DNA of 64,000 nt from an uncultured Bacteroidales bacterium. Lineage in GTDB: Bacteria > Bacteroidota > Bacteroidia > Bacteroidales > Muribaculaceae. Of the stretch, positions 1-10,396 are shown one piece after another (positions within the stretch are counted from its first letter, which is position 1; each line of letters begins with the position of its first letter). Position numbers and translations under genes: made by a program. The notes under the pieces were generated by a model. The model saw nothing but the letters and a program-made list of their open reading frames with translations. It had not been told where the DNA came from and did not search any database. Location of the stretch: NCBI GenBank assembly GCA_900542185.1, contig UQMZ01000003.1:54641-118640 (forward strand). The letters are read 5' to 3'.

Positions 1-1
1 C

Positions 2-1414
2 CTCAGCGTCCAGCCGGAACGGTACTACATAGAGCGCAACACGCACTACGACATGCGCGTCACCATAGGGCGTCTCGGCGGCGTCACGGTGCAGCAGCCC
101 GTCGACATGCTGTTTGACTGGAACTACAACATGCAGTGGAACGTGCACACTCTCCCCACCGACATCAAGGAGATACGCTACCTGCTGCTGAACAACAACG
201 ACTTCTCGACGGCAATGGACGCCTACTGCTTCGAGATGGCCAACAGCACGTCCCTCTCGATTCCATACAACACCTCGCATCCTGTCGAAATAGAGTCGGT
301 GCATCTGGTATGGCACGATTTCAAGAACGACCGCGACCGCGATATAACATTGGCCAAGACCGGCAGCTACACATACAGCGACTGTTCGGCCTACAGGCCG
401 GCCACGAACTTTGCCGGCATCGAGGTCGACCCGGTTAAAGGCACGCTGAACATCCGTCGCGACCTGCTGCACATCACATGGAGCAACCGGGCCACCCTCA
501 CTGCCAATGACGCCATCAACGCCTACACGTTCACCATCAAGCTGAGGCATACTGACGCCCCGGCCAACGAGCCGTCGGCCCGTGCCACCGTTGTAGTGAC
601 GCAGACTCCCGCCATATACATCACAAGCCAGCTGACTGCATCCGGAACCCGGTTCATCAACAATCAGAATACAACCTATAACACGAGAAACGGCTATAAG
701 GGTTTTCTGGCTAATTCAAGCAGCTGGAGATGGACTAATCAACAACTAAATCATTGGCTTGGTTCAAGCCATGAAGAGTCTTCGGGCTATATCAACAATA
801 AAAACACGTATGTACTGACTATCTCAAAGTTTGCTCAAAATGATAATTACATAATAGCCGATCCACGCGTACGTGAAATCGATAATTTGAACGAAAGCGG
901 AACCTCGGCTTCAACCCCTGCCACCTGGAGTATATCTGTAGATAATAAGCAATTGCAATATTACTATCCCGCTGACAATGATGCGTTCAAAACTCGTTTC
1001 ATAGCACCTCAGATCCGAGTAGCATCACAGTGGGGTGTAACCTACGACATAACACGCCGCGGTGCGCAGCGTCGATGCGCTTCCTATCAGGAAAACGGTC
1101 GTCCCGCAGGCAGATGGAGACTTCCTACTGCAGCCGAAATCGAATATATATGCCGCTTATCTAATAAGCAATATATTCCTTATCTGTTTGGAACGGCCGG
1201 CGAGACTGCTAACTATTGGTGTGCTTCCGGCGGTGTGGATGTAGATAATGATGTAAATAATCCCACCGTCACAATCGTTACACCTTCAGACAACGATACA
1301 AGGGCTGTGCGTTGCGTCTACGACGAATGGTACTGGAAGGCGGACACACTTACAAACAAAAGACAGTTCACATGGGGCGACCGGAAACGGACCACAAACG
1401 GCAACAGACCATGA
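2..1414 (+). CDS. Fimbrial tip/minor subunit-like protein, 3' part (5' end outside window)
   Basis: The frame is open from base 2, so the real start lies left of the window; about 470 residues remain. The middle has beta-rich, Thr/Asn-rich sequence with a strand-like stretch around VVVTQTPAIYIT. The last ~110 residues carry a compact domain with GRWRLPTAAEIEYICR, YWCASGG and RCVYDEWYW, a pattern I associate with C-terminal domains of Bacteroidales fimbrial tip or minor fimbrillin proteins. The stop overlaps the start of the next gene (ATGA at 1411-1414), so the two are probably translationally coupled and work in the same surface fimbria. Bases ~640-1300 are much richer in A+T than the flanks. 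Family assignment is inference; no signal peptide is visible because the start is missing. Confidence 0.6.
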   Translation, partial: LSVQPERYYIERNTHYDMRVTIGRLGGVTVQQPVDMLFDWNYNMQWNVHTLPTDIKEIRYLLLNNNDFSTAMDAYCFEMANSTSLSIPYNTSHPVEIESVHLVWHDFKNDRDRDITLAKTGSYTYSDCSAYRPATNFAGIEVDPVKGTLNIRRDLLHITWSNRATLTANDAINAYTFTIKLRHTDAPANEPSARATVVVTQTPAIYITSQLTASGTRFINNQNTTYNTRNGYKGFLANSSSWRWTNQQLNHWLGSSHEESSGYINNKNTYVLTISKFAQNDNYIIADPRVREIDNLNESGTSASTPATWSISVDNKQLQYYYPADNDAFKTRFIAPQIRVASQWGVTYDITRRGAQRRCASYQENGRPAGRWRLPTAAEIEYICRLSNKQYIPYLFGTAGETANYWCASGGVDVDNDVNNPTVTIVTPSDNDTRAVRCVYDEWYWKADTLTNKRQFTWGDRKRTTNGNRP

Positions 1415-3411
1415 AAGCATTAGACACAATCCTCATATTGCTGGCCGCAGCGCTTATGGCTTCATGCCGAAGTCAGGACACGCCCGACATACCGGATGTC
1501 GGCGTACCCGACGGCACGCCTGTTGAAATCGTGACGGGCGCTTCGTTTCCCGAGCTGTCCTTCGCCCCGTCATCGCGCGCCATGAACGACGAACCTACCG
1601 TAGACGAACTGCTGAACACGCTGAAGGTAAATCTGTTCGTGTTCGACCCCGCGGGCGTGATGCTGCAGTTCATCGGCCCACAGGACGTGCAGATCATCAA
1701 CATCGACCCCGCAAGCAAAATGGTGTATTTCAAGGTCAGCAACATCTACAGCTCGTCGCGTCCGCGCAGACTGCATTTCGTCATCACGTCGGCGCCCGAC
1801 CTGCATGACATCAGCGGAGGAGAATATATATCGGCCATGGCCAGCGAGACGACCGTAATGCCGGCCTTGGTGGTGAACGGCGGCACCGATGCCTACTGGG
1901 GCATCAGGGAGCTGGACAGCATCACCGACAACATGCAGCTGACCGTGAAACTGATACGCAACTTCGTGAAACTGACGGCCACCTGCTCGGCCGACCCGAA
2001 CGTGTTCCGCATGTTGGGCTACACGGTAGTGAACCAGCCGAGTTCCGGCACGGTGGCTCCCTATATTTATAAAGACCATCTGTTCGCCACATTCCTTGAC
2101 TCGGACAACCAGCTGATCAGCTACGACGACATCATAGCGCAGGGATACTATGGCGTCAACCCGGCGGGCAGCGACGTGAGCATGACGCACACCACCGAGA
2201 CGGAGGTGGCCCGTGCGCTTCAAGAGTCGATGACGGGTCTGGCGGCCGGCGCAGCCGACACTCCGTGCTACATCTACGAACGCACGCAGAGTTCGGTCAC
2301 TTCGGCCGGCAACGACGTGATGGTGACATACATGATCGTGGCCGGCGAATATCGCGGCAAACGATGCTATTACAAGATAGACATAGGGCGCGACAAGAAC
2401 GGCAAGTTCGGCTTCTACGACCTGCTGCGCAATTTCCAGTACACCGTCGACATCACCGAGGTAGGCGGCGAGGGCGCGCCCACTGTACTTGACGCCATGA
2501 ACGGCGCGGCCCACAATAATCTATCCACCTCCATCGTGACGCGCGACCTCTTCTCCATCGGTTACGAAGGAGAGAAGATCGAGGTCAGCTCCACGCGCGT
2601 CATCTTCACCGAACAGACGGCCGGCTACGCGCTGAGATTCCGCTACACTCCGGCCAACGGCAAGACCTTCGACCCGACGCAACTGAAGATATACGACGTC
2701 TCAAACGAGGCGACGGAATACGACGTGTCGGGGGCCACGGCCACGTCGGCCAAGACTATCGACCTGACAGGCGACGTGATATCCAACGCCACCGTGACCC
2801 GCGGCGACGACGGATGGTATAACCTGAATGTCACCACCAAGGCGATACCCTCCGACAACCGTCGCCTGGAGCAGAACATACGCATATATTACAGCGGCGG
2901 CACGGCGGGACTGGGGCGCACCGTCACGTTCATGCTGCGCCGTCCGTGGGAGTTCGGCAATGTCTCGGCCACAGCTCCCGCATCTACCATAGGCAGCGAG
3001 TTCACGGTGGGGCTTACGGTGCCGTCGGGACTGTCTCAGTCGCAGTTCCCGCTGACCATCACGTTCGAGAGCGACAAGCAGAACATCTACGGCGTAAACG
3101 GCACGCCGCTGGCGGTGGCCACAGGCCGGTCGGAATTCACGGGCGCCACCACCGACGAGGTGATATGCTACGAATGGCGGCTGGAATGGAGCGAATATTC
3201 GGCGGAAGGCAACGAGAACGGGATGCGCCTTAACGCACGTTTCCGCACTAATACCACCTCGACGCAGGACCGTGCTTACAACACATCGGGCATCGATGCC
3301 GCCGGGCTGACTGGCCGCACCGCCAACAACGGCTCCGCCTCCTTCTGCATACGCATAGCAAACAGGGGCCGGAAATACATCCAGCCCCTGTACGTCAACA
3401 TCGCCCGTTGA
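1411..3411 (+). CDS. Fimbrillin-family (Mfa/FimA-like) surface lipoprotein
   Basis: This 666-residue protein is probably a fimbrial anchor or shaft component displayed on the outer membrane. It starts MKALDTILILLAAALMASCRS, a lipoprotein signal with a Cys at residue 19. Downstream, a segment around LLNTLKVNLFVFDPAGVML is typical of fimbrillin N-terminal beta-sandwich domains, followed by long beta-rich repeats of Bacteroidales adhesin character. I chose ATG 1411 rather than the upstream in-frame start because it gives the lipoprotein signal and overlaps the previous stop by four bases. It ends four bases from the stop of the convergent GH3 gene. The family resembles DUF4906/Mfa-like proteins; which subunit it is cannot be told. 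Confidence 0.65.
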   Translation: MKALDTILILLAAALMASCRSQDTPDIPDVGVPDGTPVEIVTGASFPELSFAPSSRAMNDEPTVDELLNTLKVNLFVFDPAGVMLQFIGPQDVQIINIDPASKMVYFKVSNIYSSSRPRRLHFVITSAPDLHDISGGEYISAMASETTVMPALVVNGGTDAYWGIRELDSITDNMQLTVKLIRNFVKLTATCSADPNVFRMLGYTVVNQPSSGTVAPYIYKDHLFATFLDSDNQLISYDDIIAQGYYGVNPAGSDVSMTHTTETEVARALQESMTGLAAGAADTPCYIYERTQSSVTSAGNDVMVTYMIVAGEYRGKRCYYKIDIGRDKNGKFGFYDLLRNFQYTVDITEVGGEGAPTVLDAMNGAAHNNLSTSIVTRDLFSIGYEGEKIEVSSTRVIFTEQTAGYALRFRYTPANGKTFDPTQLKIYDVSNEATEYDVSGATATSAKTIDLTGDVISNATVTRGDDGWYNLNVTTKAIPSDNRRLEQNIRIYYSGGTAGLGRTVTFMLRRPWEFGNVSATAPASTIGSEFTVGLTVPSGLSQSQFPLTITFESDKQNIYGVNGTPLAVATGRSEFTGATTDEVICYEWRLEWSEYSAEGNENGMRLNARFRTNTTSTQDRAYNTSGIDAAGLTGRTANNGSASFCIRIANRGRKYIQPLYVNIAR

Positions 3412-3415
3412 TTAT

Positions 3416-5746
<2,331 letters not shown>

Positions 5747-5856
5747 GTAGCTATGTTTGGAGATTAATTTTTGTATGTTTGGAGATTAAATTTTGATTGA
5801 TATCGTGTGAGTTTTTCTAAATCCGGGTTATATGTTTTTTTACGGCACGGCAACCG

Positions 5857-5915
5857 CCATTTCTATCAAATGCAAAGATAACGGCTACCTCCATTTCTAT
5901 CAAGTGCAAAGATAA
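5857..5915. repeat. 34-bp tandem duplication carrying promoter boxes
   Basis: Two copies of a ~25-base segment (ccatttctatcaa, then tgcaaagataa) begin at 5857 and 5891, a period of 34 bases with one mismatch in the shared core. Each copy holds a minus-strand TATCTTTG box. Confidence 0.85.
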
Positions 5916-5938
5916 TAAACCTTTGCGAGTATCGCAAA
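5871..5938 (-). promoter_or_regulatory. Tandem Bacteroidetes-type promoters for the GH3 gene
   Basis: On the minus strand TATCTTTGCA occurs at 5914-5905 and again at 5880-5871. The distal copy has a perfect TTTG 20 bases upstream (5938-5935); the proximal has CTTG 20 bases upstream (5904-5901). Both match the Bacteroidetes TTTG/TAnnTTTG promoter. Start sites would fall near 5898 and 5864, giving leaders of roughly 120-150 bases. Confidence 0.65.
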
Positions 5939-6101
5939 TCATAACGACTCACTTTTACTCTATATTACATACCTTAACAAATACCTTAACAAATATACCA
6001 CACAACAGAAACATCGCATCGCTCCTGTTGTTATAAATACAACGGGACTGTACCATGCTGCAAGCCCGCGGCCCTCTTCACAGCATCAGCCCGCAGTCGG
6101 G

Positions 6102-6133
6102 CACCGTGGTGCAAGCCCGCGGCTTGCACTCCC
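6102..6133 (+). repeat. Palindromic repeat element, copy 1
   Basis: A 32-base element whose centre is the perfect palindrome GCAAGCC-CGC-GGCTTGC (6111-6127). It matches 36874-36905 at 26 of 32 positions. Four of the six differences lie opposite each other in the stem and keep the pairing. A partial copy starts at 6059. It ends about 30 bases before the corA start. Confidence 0.7.
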
Positions 6134-6163
6134 GCCGTAACGTTCCATTATGATTGTAAGGAT

Positions 6164-7087
6164 ATGAAAAGGTTTTATTGCAGCGACAACGGATTTGTGG
6201 AATGCGACGCATGGCGTCCATTCTGCTGGGTGTCCGTGGAATGTCCTCAACAGGACGACGTCAGGTTCCTGCTCGACGATCTGAACGTTCCGCCCGATTT
6301 CCTGGACAGCCTTGCGGATCCGGACGAGCGCAGCCGTGTGGAACACGACGGCAACTGGCGCCTCACCATCCTCCGCATTCCCGTCAGGAACACGGCCGGG
6401 CAGAGCGCGCCGTACATCACCGTGCCAATCGGCATCATATCCAACAACGAGATTCTTGCGACGGTCTGCTACCACAAATCGGAACTGGTCGCGGATTTCG
6501 TGGACCACACGCGCCGTCGCGGCATACATGTGGACGATGTGGCAAATTTCACGCTGCGGATCCTGTATTCGTCGGCCTATTGGTATCTGCAGTACCTCAA
6601 GGACCTGAACCATCGCGTCACCGAAGCCGAACAGCACATGGAGCGCAGCATACGCAACAAGGATCTGCTTGAAATGCAGGGTCTGCAGTCCACACTGGTG
6701 TATTTCAACACCTCCGTGCAAGGCAACATCGCCCTTACAGGACGCATCCGCAGCATATACGGCGACCGGCTGGACAATGATCTGCTGGAGGACGTGGAGA
6801 TTGAACTCCAACAGACAGATTCCACGGTGAAGATATACAACGACATCCTGGAATCGAAGCTGTCATCGTTCGCGTCCATAATCAGCAATAATGTCAATGA
6901 CATAATGAAGCGTATGACGGGACTTTCGTTCGTGCTGATGCTTCCCACGCTGGTGGCCTCGTTCTACGGCATGAACGTCGACATCTCCTACGGCAACCAT
7001 CCCTGGGTGTTCTGGGCCATCGTCGGCGGCTCGCTGTGCGTGTCGCTGCTGCTCCTGGCCGTCTTACGCAAGTTCAAATGGCTTTAA
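6164..7087 (+). CDS. corA: CorA-family magnesium (divalent cation) transporter
   Basis: This 307-residue inner-membrane channel imports Mg2+ (possibly Co2+/Ni2+) down the membrane potential as a pentamer. It has a long N-terminal cytoplasmic domain (residues 1-~240) ending in the extended helix that forms the funnel. Two C-terminal transmembrane helices follow: about 247-268 (LSFVLMLPTLVASFYGMN) and about 280-303. The GMN signature of the family sits at residues 269-271, at the end of the first helix, and the basic C-terminal tail RKFKWL is present. It stands alone between the GH3 gene and the convergent ribosomal cluster. A palindromic repeat lies just upstream of its start. Confidence 0.92.
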   Translation: MKRFYCSDNGFVECDAWRPFCWVSVECPQQDDVRFLLDDLNVPPDFLDSLADPDERSRVEHDGNWRLTILRIPVRNTAGQSAPYITVPIGIISNNEILATVCYHKSELVADFVDHTRRRGIHVDDVANFTLRILYSSAYWYLQYLKDLNHRVTEAEQHMERSIRNKDLLEMQGLQSTLVYFNTSVQGNIALTGRIRSIYGDRLDNDLLEDVEIELQQTDSTVKIYNDILESKLSSFASIISNNVNDIMKRMTGLSFVLMLPTLVASFYGMNVDISYGNHPWVFWAIVGGSLCVSLLLLAVLRKFKWL

Positions 7088-7120
7088 GGGCCCTGTTTTT
7101 TAGGGTCCTGTTTTTTAGGG

Positions 7121-7197
7121 TCCTTAAAGTCCTTAAAGTCCTTAAAGACATTAAAGTCCTTAAAGTCCTTAGGGTCCTTAGGGTCCTTAGGGTCCTT
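7121..7197. repeat. 9-bp tandem repeat array (tccttaaag / tccttaggg)
   Basis: Eight consecutive 9-base units run from 7121 to 7192: three tccttaaag, one variant acattaaag, one tccttaaag, three tccttaggg, then a partial unit. Immediately before, at 7091-7120, a 15-16-base unit containing gttttttagggtcc is duplicated. The array sits between corA and the ribosomal-cluster terminator. Confidence 0.9.
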
Positions 7198-7206
7198 GCG
7201 TAAACA

Positions 7207-7238
7207 AACAGGACGCGACCCGCGGGCCACGTCCTGTT
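7207..7238 (-). terminator. Terminator of the ribosomal protein cluster
   Basis: A perfect 9-bp stem AACAGGACG/CGTCCTGTT (7207-7215 with 7230-7238) encloses a GC-rich loop. On the minus strand it is followed by a short T-rich stretch (TTTGTTTA). It lies 20 bases past the rplQ stop. Confidence 0.7.
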
Positions 7239-7257
7239 CTATCTGAATTATTGGGAT

Positions 7258-7782
7258 TTACTCAGCTTTGGGTTCCTCGGCGGGAGCTTCTGCCTTGGGA
7301 GCTTCCTCGGCCTTGTCCTGAACCGTTGCGGGCTCTGCAGCCACAGCCTCGGTGTTCACTTTCTTGGAGCGCGAGCGGCGTGTGGTCTTGGCTTTCTTGG
7401 CCTCGGCCTTCGTGCCGGCGTTCTCGTTGAAGTCCACGAACTCGATCATGCACATCTCGGCGTTGTCGCCCAGACGGTGACCGGTCTTGAGGATACGGAG
7501 GTATCCGCCCGGACGGTCAGCAACCTTGTCGGCGATTACGCCGAACAGTTCCTTGACAGCGTCACGGTTCTGAAGATAGCTGAACACCAGACGACGGTTG
7601 TTGGTATCGTCGTGCTTGGCGCGTGTCACCAACGGCTCGGCAAATACTCGCAACGCCTTGGCCTTGGCTACCGTGGTGAAAATCCGCTTCTTGGCAAACA
7701 GTGCGATTGCAAGGTTCGACAGCAGCGCGTCGCGGTGTGCCTTCTTGCGGCTCAGGTGATTGAATTTCTTATTATGTCTCAT
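7258..7782 (-). CDS. rplQ: 50S ribosomal protein L17
   Basis: L17 lines the exit region of the large subunit. The conserved core covers residues 1-~120 (MRHNKKFNHLSRKKAHRDALL at the start). Residues ~121-174 form an Ala/Glu/Lys-rich low-complexity tail, which makes the protein longer than the ~125 residues usual in other phyla; such tails are known in Bacteroidetes L17. It is the last gene of the cluster, six bases after rpoA, and a terminator hairpin follows. Confidence 0.97.
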   Translation of the reverse strand: MRHNKKFNHLSRKKAHRDALLSNLAIALFAKKRIFTTVAKAKALRVFAEPLVTRAKHDDTNNRRLVFSYLQNRDAVKELFGVIADKVADRPGGYLRILKTGHRLGDNAEMCMIEFVDFNENAGTKAEAKKAKTTRRSRSKKVNTEAVAAEPATVQDKAEEAPKAEAPAEEPKAE

Positions 7783-7788
7783 CGTTGA

Positions 7789-8787
7789 TTAGTCTTTATC
7801 TAATTTGTACTTCGAAATATCCATCCCGAACGACAGGTTGTTCTTCTCGAGAAGGTCGTCGAGCTCGGAGAGTGACTTGCGGCCGAAGTTGCGGAACTTC
7901 AGCAGCTCGCCTTTCTCATACTGAACGAGCTGGCCGAGAGTCTCGACCTCGGCGCTCTTGAGGCAGTTCAGGGCACGAACGGACAGGTCCATGTCCACGA
8001 GCTTGCTCTTAAGCAGCTGGCGCATGTGCAGTATTTCCTCGTCAAACTCCTCGGGCGACTCCTGCTTGGGTGTCTCAAGCGTGATCTTCTCGTCGCTGAA
8101 CATCAGGAAGTGCTGGATCAGGATCTTGGCTGCCTCCTTGAGGGCGTCCTTCGGATTGATGCTTCCGTCGGTGGTGACCTCCAGAATCAGTTTCTCGTAG
8201 TCCGTCTTCTGCTCCACGCGGTAGTTCTCCACCACGTACTTCACGTTCTTGATGGGCGTATAGATGGAGTCGATCGCGATGACGTTCAGGTCATCGTCGC
8301 CGAGCAACTCGCGGTTTTCGTCTGCGGGCACCCAGCCACGTCCCTGATTGATCGTATACTCGAGGTTGAAGCTGGCGCTCTCGTCCAGGTGGCATATCAC
8401 CAGTTCCGGGTTCAGTACCTGGAAACCGGACAGCACTGAGCCAAGATCGCCGGCAGTGAACTCTTCCTTGCCCCCTACGGCTACCGACGCCTTCTCGAAT
8501 TCGGCGTCCTCCGTGATGCGTTTGAAGCGAATCTGCTTCAGATTCAGGATGATGTTGGTGACATCCTCCTTCACGCCGGGGATAGTGTCAAGCTCGTGGG
8601 CTACGCCGTCGATACGGATGGTATTGATGGCGAAACCACCCAGCGACGACAGCAGGATTCGACGCAGAGCGTTGCCGATGGTCTGGCCGTAGCCAGGCTC
8701 CAGCGGACGGAACTCGAACTTGCCGAATTTGTTGTCTGCCTCCAGCATGATCACCTTGTCGGGCTTCTGAAATGCTAATATTGGCAT
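7789..8787 (-). CDS. rpoA: DNA-directed RNA polymerase subunit alpha
   Basis: The 332-residue alpha subunit nucleates RNA polymerase assembly and contacts upstream promoter DNA and activators. The N-terminal dimerisation domain spans about residues 1-235 (FEFRPLEPGYGQTIGNALRR, then SSLGGFAI). An acidic linker (KQESPEEFDEEIL) leads to the C-terminal domain, about 255-325, with its helix-hairpin-helix motifs around AEVETLGQLVQYEKGELLKF. Length is normal. It lies between rpsD and rplQ, the usual order of the alpha operon. Confidence 0.98.
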   Translation of the reverse strand: MPILAFQKPDKVIMLEADNKFGKFEFRPLEPGYGQTIGNALRRILLSSLGGFAINTIRIDGVAHELDTIPGVKEDVTNIILNLKQIRFKRITEDAEFEKASVAVGGKEEFTAGDLGSVLSGFQVLNPELVICHLDESASFNLEYTINQGRGWVPADENRELLGDDDLNVIAIDSIYTPIKNVKYVVENYRVEQKTDYEKLILEVTTDGSINPKDALKEAAKILIQHFLMFSDEKITLETPKQESPEEFDEEILHMRQLLKSKLVDMDLSVRALNCLKSAEVETLGQLVQYEKGELLKFRNFGRKSLSELDDLLEKNNLSFGMDISKYKLDKD

Positions 8788-8804
8788 GGGTATCTCTTTC
8801 TTTA

Positions 8805-9410
8805 TTATTTAGAATATAACTCAACGATGAGCTGTTCCTTGATCGTCTCGGGTATGTCGGCGCGCTCCGGCATGTGCAGGAACTTGCCGCCCTTGATCTG
8901 CTCGTCCCATTCGATCCAGGGATACTTCGAGTGGTTGAAACCGGCCACGCAGTCGGTGATAACCTCGAGGTTCTTGGACTTCTCGCGTACGGTAACGACG
9001 TCACCGGGCACTACGCGATACGAGGGGATGTTTACGGGCTTGCCGTTGACGCAGATGTGCTTGTGGAGCACCAGCTGGCGCGCTGCGGGACGCGACGCTG
9101 CCAGTCCCAGACGGTACACTACGTTGTCCAGACGGCTCTCCAGCAGCTGCAGGAGCACCTCGCCGGTAATACCCTTGGTACGTGCGGCATGCTCGAACAG
9201 GTTGCGGAACTGACGCTCCAGTACACCGTATGTATATTTGGCCTTCTGCTTCTCACGCAGCTGCTGGCCGTACTCCGACGTCTTGCGGCGACGGTTGGCG
9301 CCGTGCTGTCCCGGCGGATAATTCTTCTTGGCGAGAACCTTGTCCTCACCGTAAATCGGCTCGCCGAACTTGCGGGCGATTTTTGTCTTTGGTCCTGTGT
9401 ATCTTGCCAT
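8805..9410 (-). CDS. rpsD: 30S ribosomal protein S4
   Basis: S4 (201 residues) starts 16S rRNA folding and in several phyla represses its own operon. The N-terminal basic region (GPKTKIARKFGEPIYG) is followed by the S4 RNA-binding domain, about residues 92-155 (ESRLDNVVYRLGLA, then HKHICVNGKPVNIPSY). A 142-base gap separates it from rpsK upstream, much more than elsewhere in this operon, and could hold an autoregulatory leader. Confidence 0.98.
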   Translation of the reverse strand: MARYTGPKTKIARKFGEPIYGEDKVLAKKNYPPGQHGANRRRKTSEYGQQLREKQKAKYTYGVLERQFRNLFEHAARTKGITGEVLLQLLESRLDNVVYRLGLAASRPAARQLVLHKHICVNGKPVNIPSYRVVPGDVVTVREKSKNLEVITDCVAGFNHSKYPWIEWDEQIKGGKFLHMPERADIPETIKEQLIVELYSK

Positions 9411-9552
9411 TTTTGTCTTCTGTGTTGTGTCCTTGAGGCTCTCCCCTTAGCGCAGCCGCGACCCTCGAGAGGTAGTTATGGGAGGGTCTATTCGCATTCA
9501 GGGCGCTCAGCGGGACGGAAGTCTTGTATGCTGTATTGTTTGTCTTCCTGTA
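9411..9552 (-). promoter_or_regulatory. 142-base leader between rpsK and rpsD
   Basis: The gap just before rpsD has G+C-rich patches able to pair (for example the CGAGGGTCGCGGCTGCGC region near 9450-9475 on the minus strand). I found no promoter box in it. An S4-responsive leader is plausible from position alone; the structure is not demonstrated. Confidence 0.3.
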
Positions 9553-9942
9553 TTATACGCGACGGCGCTTGGGAGGACGACATCCATTGTGGGGAAGCGG
9601 AGTAACGTCGACGATCTCGGTCACCTCGATTCCGGCTCCGTGCACAAAGCGGATGGCAGCCTCGCGACCGTTGCCCGGTCCCTTGACGTATGCCTTTACT
9701 TTGCGAAGTCCCAGATCGTACGCTACTTTCGCACAATCCTGTGCTGCCATCTGGGCTGCATACGGAGTGTTCTTCTTTGAGCCTCTAAAGCCCATCTTGC
9801 CGGCCGAGCTCCAGCTGATTACCTGGCCCTCGCTGTTGGCAAGACACACGATGATGTTGTTGAAGGAGCTATGCACATGAAGCTGGCCATTGGCGCCAAC
9901 CTTGACATTCCTCTTCTTTGCTGCGACTGTCTTTTTTGCCAT
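9553..9942 (-). CDS. rpsK: 30S ribosomal protein S11
   Basis: S11 (129 residues) forms part of the 30S platform near the Shine-Dalgarno cleft. The family core is intact (VHSSFNNIIVCLAN, GFRGSKKNTPYAAQMAA, GPGNGREAAIR) and it ends with the usual PPKRRRV. It lies 11 bases after rpsM in the alpha operon order rpsM-rpsK-rpsD-rpoA-rplQ. Confidence 0.98.
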   Translation of the reverse strand: MAKKTVAAKKRNVKVGANGQLHVHSSFNNIIVCLANSEGQVISWSSAGKMGFRGSKKNTPYAAQMAAQDCAKVAYDLGLRKVKAYVKGPGNGREAAIRFVHGAGIEVTEIVDVTPLPHNGCRPPKRRRV

Positions 9943-9953
9943 TTCTTATTCTA

Positions 9954-10334
9954 TTATTTAGTAGCTTTCTTCTTGTTGGCCACTGTCTTCTTGCGGCCCT
10001 TGCGCGTACGGGCATTGTTCTTCGTGCTCTGTCCGCGCACCGGAAGTCCGATACGGTGACGGATGCCGCGGTAGCAGCCGATATCCATCAATCGCTTGAT
10101 GTTAAGCTGCACCTCCGTGCGAAGGTCGCCCTCTACCTTGTAGTTCTTCTGGATCTCCTCACGCACGGCGGCTGCCTGCGCGTCGGTCCAGTCCTGAACC
10201 TTGATGTCCTTGTCGACTCCGGCGGCATCCAGAATCTTGCCCGCCGAGCTCCGGCCTATGCCGAAGATATACGTCAACGCTATCTCTCCTCGTTTGTTCT
10301 GCGGCAAATCTACGCCGACAATTCTTACTGCCAT
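9954..10334 (-). CDS. rpsM: 30S ribosomal protein S13
   Basis: S13 (126 residues) sits in the head of the small subunit and contacts the P-site tRNA and the intersubunit bridge. The helix-two-turns-helix start (MAVRIVGVDLPQNKRGEIAL) and the basic tail (GQSTKNNARTRKGRKK) are present. A Bacteroidetes-type promoter lies 26 bases upstream, so this gene may begin its own transcript within the cluster. Confidence 0.98.
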   Translation of the reverse strand: MAVRIVGVDLPQNKRGEIALTYIFGIGRSSAGKILDAAGVDKDIKVQDWTDAQAAAVREEIQKNYKVEGDLRTEVQLNIKRLMDIGCYRGIRHRIGLPVRGQSTKNNARTRKGRKKTVANKKKATK

Positions 10335-10357
10335 ATATAGCTTTTAATCTATTTTTG

Positions 10358-10390
10358 TGCAAAGTTAACCATTTTTCTCCATTCCGGAAA
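10358..10390 (-). promoter_or_regulatory. Internal promoter before rpsM
   Basis: The minus strand reads TAACTTTGCA at 10367-10358 with TTTC 19 bases upstream (10390-10387), a good match to the Bacteroidetes promoter. The gap between rpmJ and rpsM is 62 bases, long for this cluster. It would transcribe rpsM-rpsK-rpsD-rpoA-rplQ. Confidence 0.55.
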
Positions 10391-10396
10391 ACGAGG

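Larger units (their letters stand above)
5747..6163. other. 417-base intergenic region between GH3 gene and corA
   Basis: The left half holds the duplicated GH3 promoter. At 5970-5993 a 12-base unit (taccttaacaaa) is repeated exactly twice. At about 6023-6045 there is a small inverted repeat (GTTGT/ACAAC). The right part, 6059-6133, carries the palindromic repeat described separately and a partial copy of it. I see no gene here. Confidence 0.7.

Noticed and set aside
7121..7197. Tandem repeats as a CRISPR array
   Set aside because: The units are 9 bases and contiguous, without spacers, and no cas genes are present.
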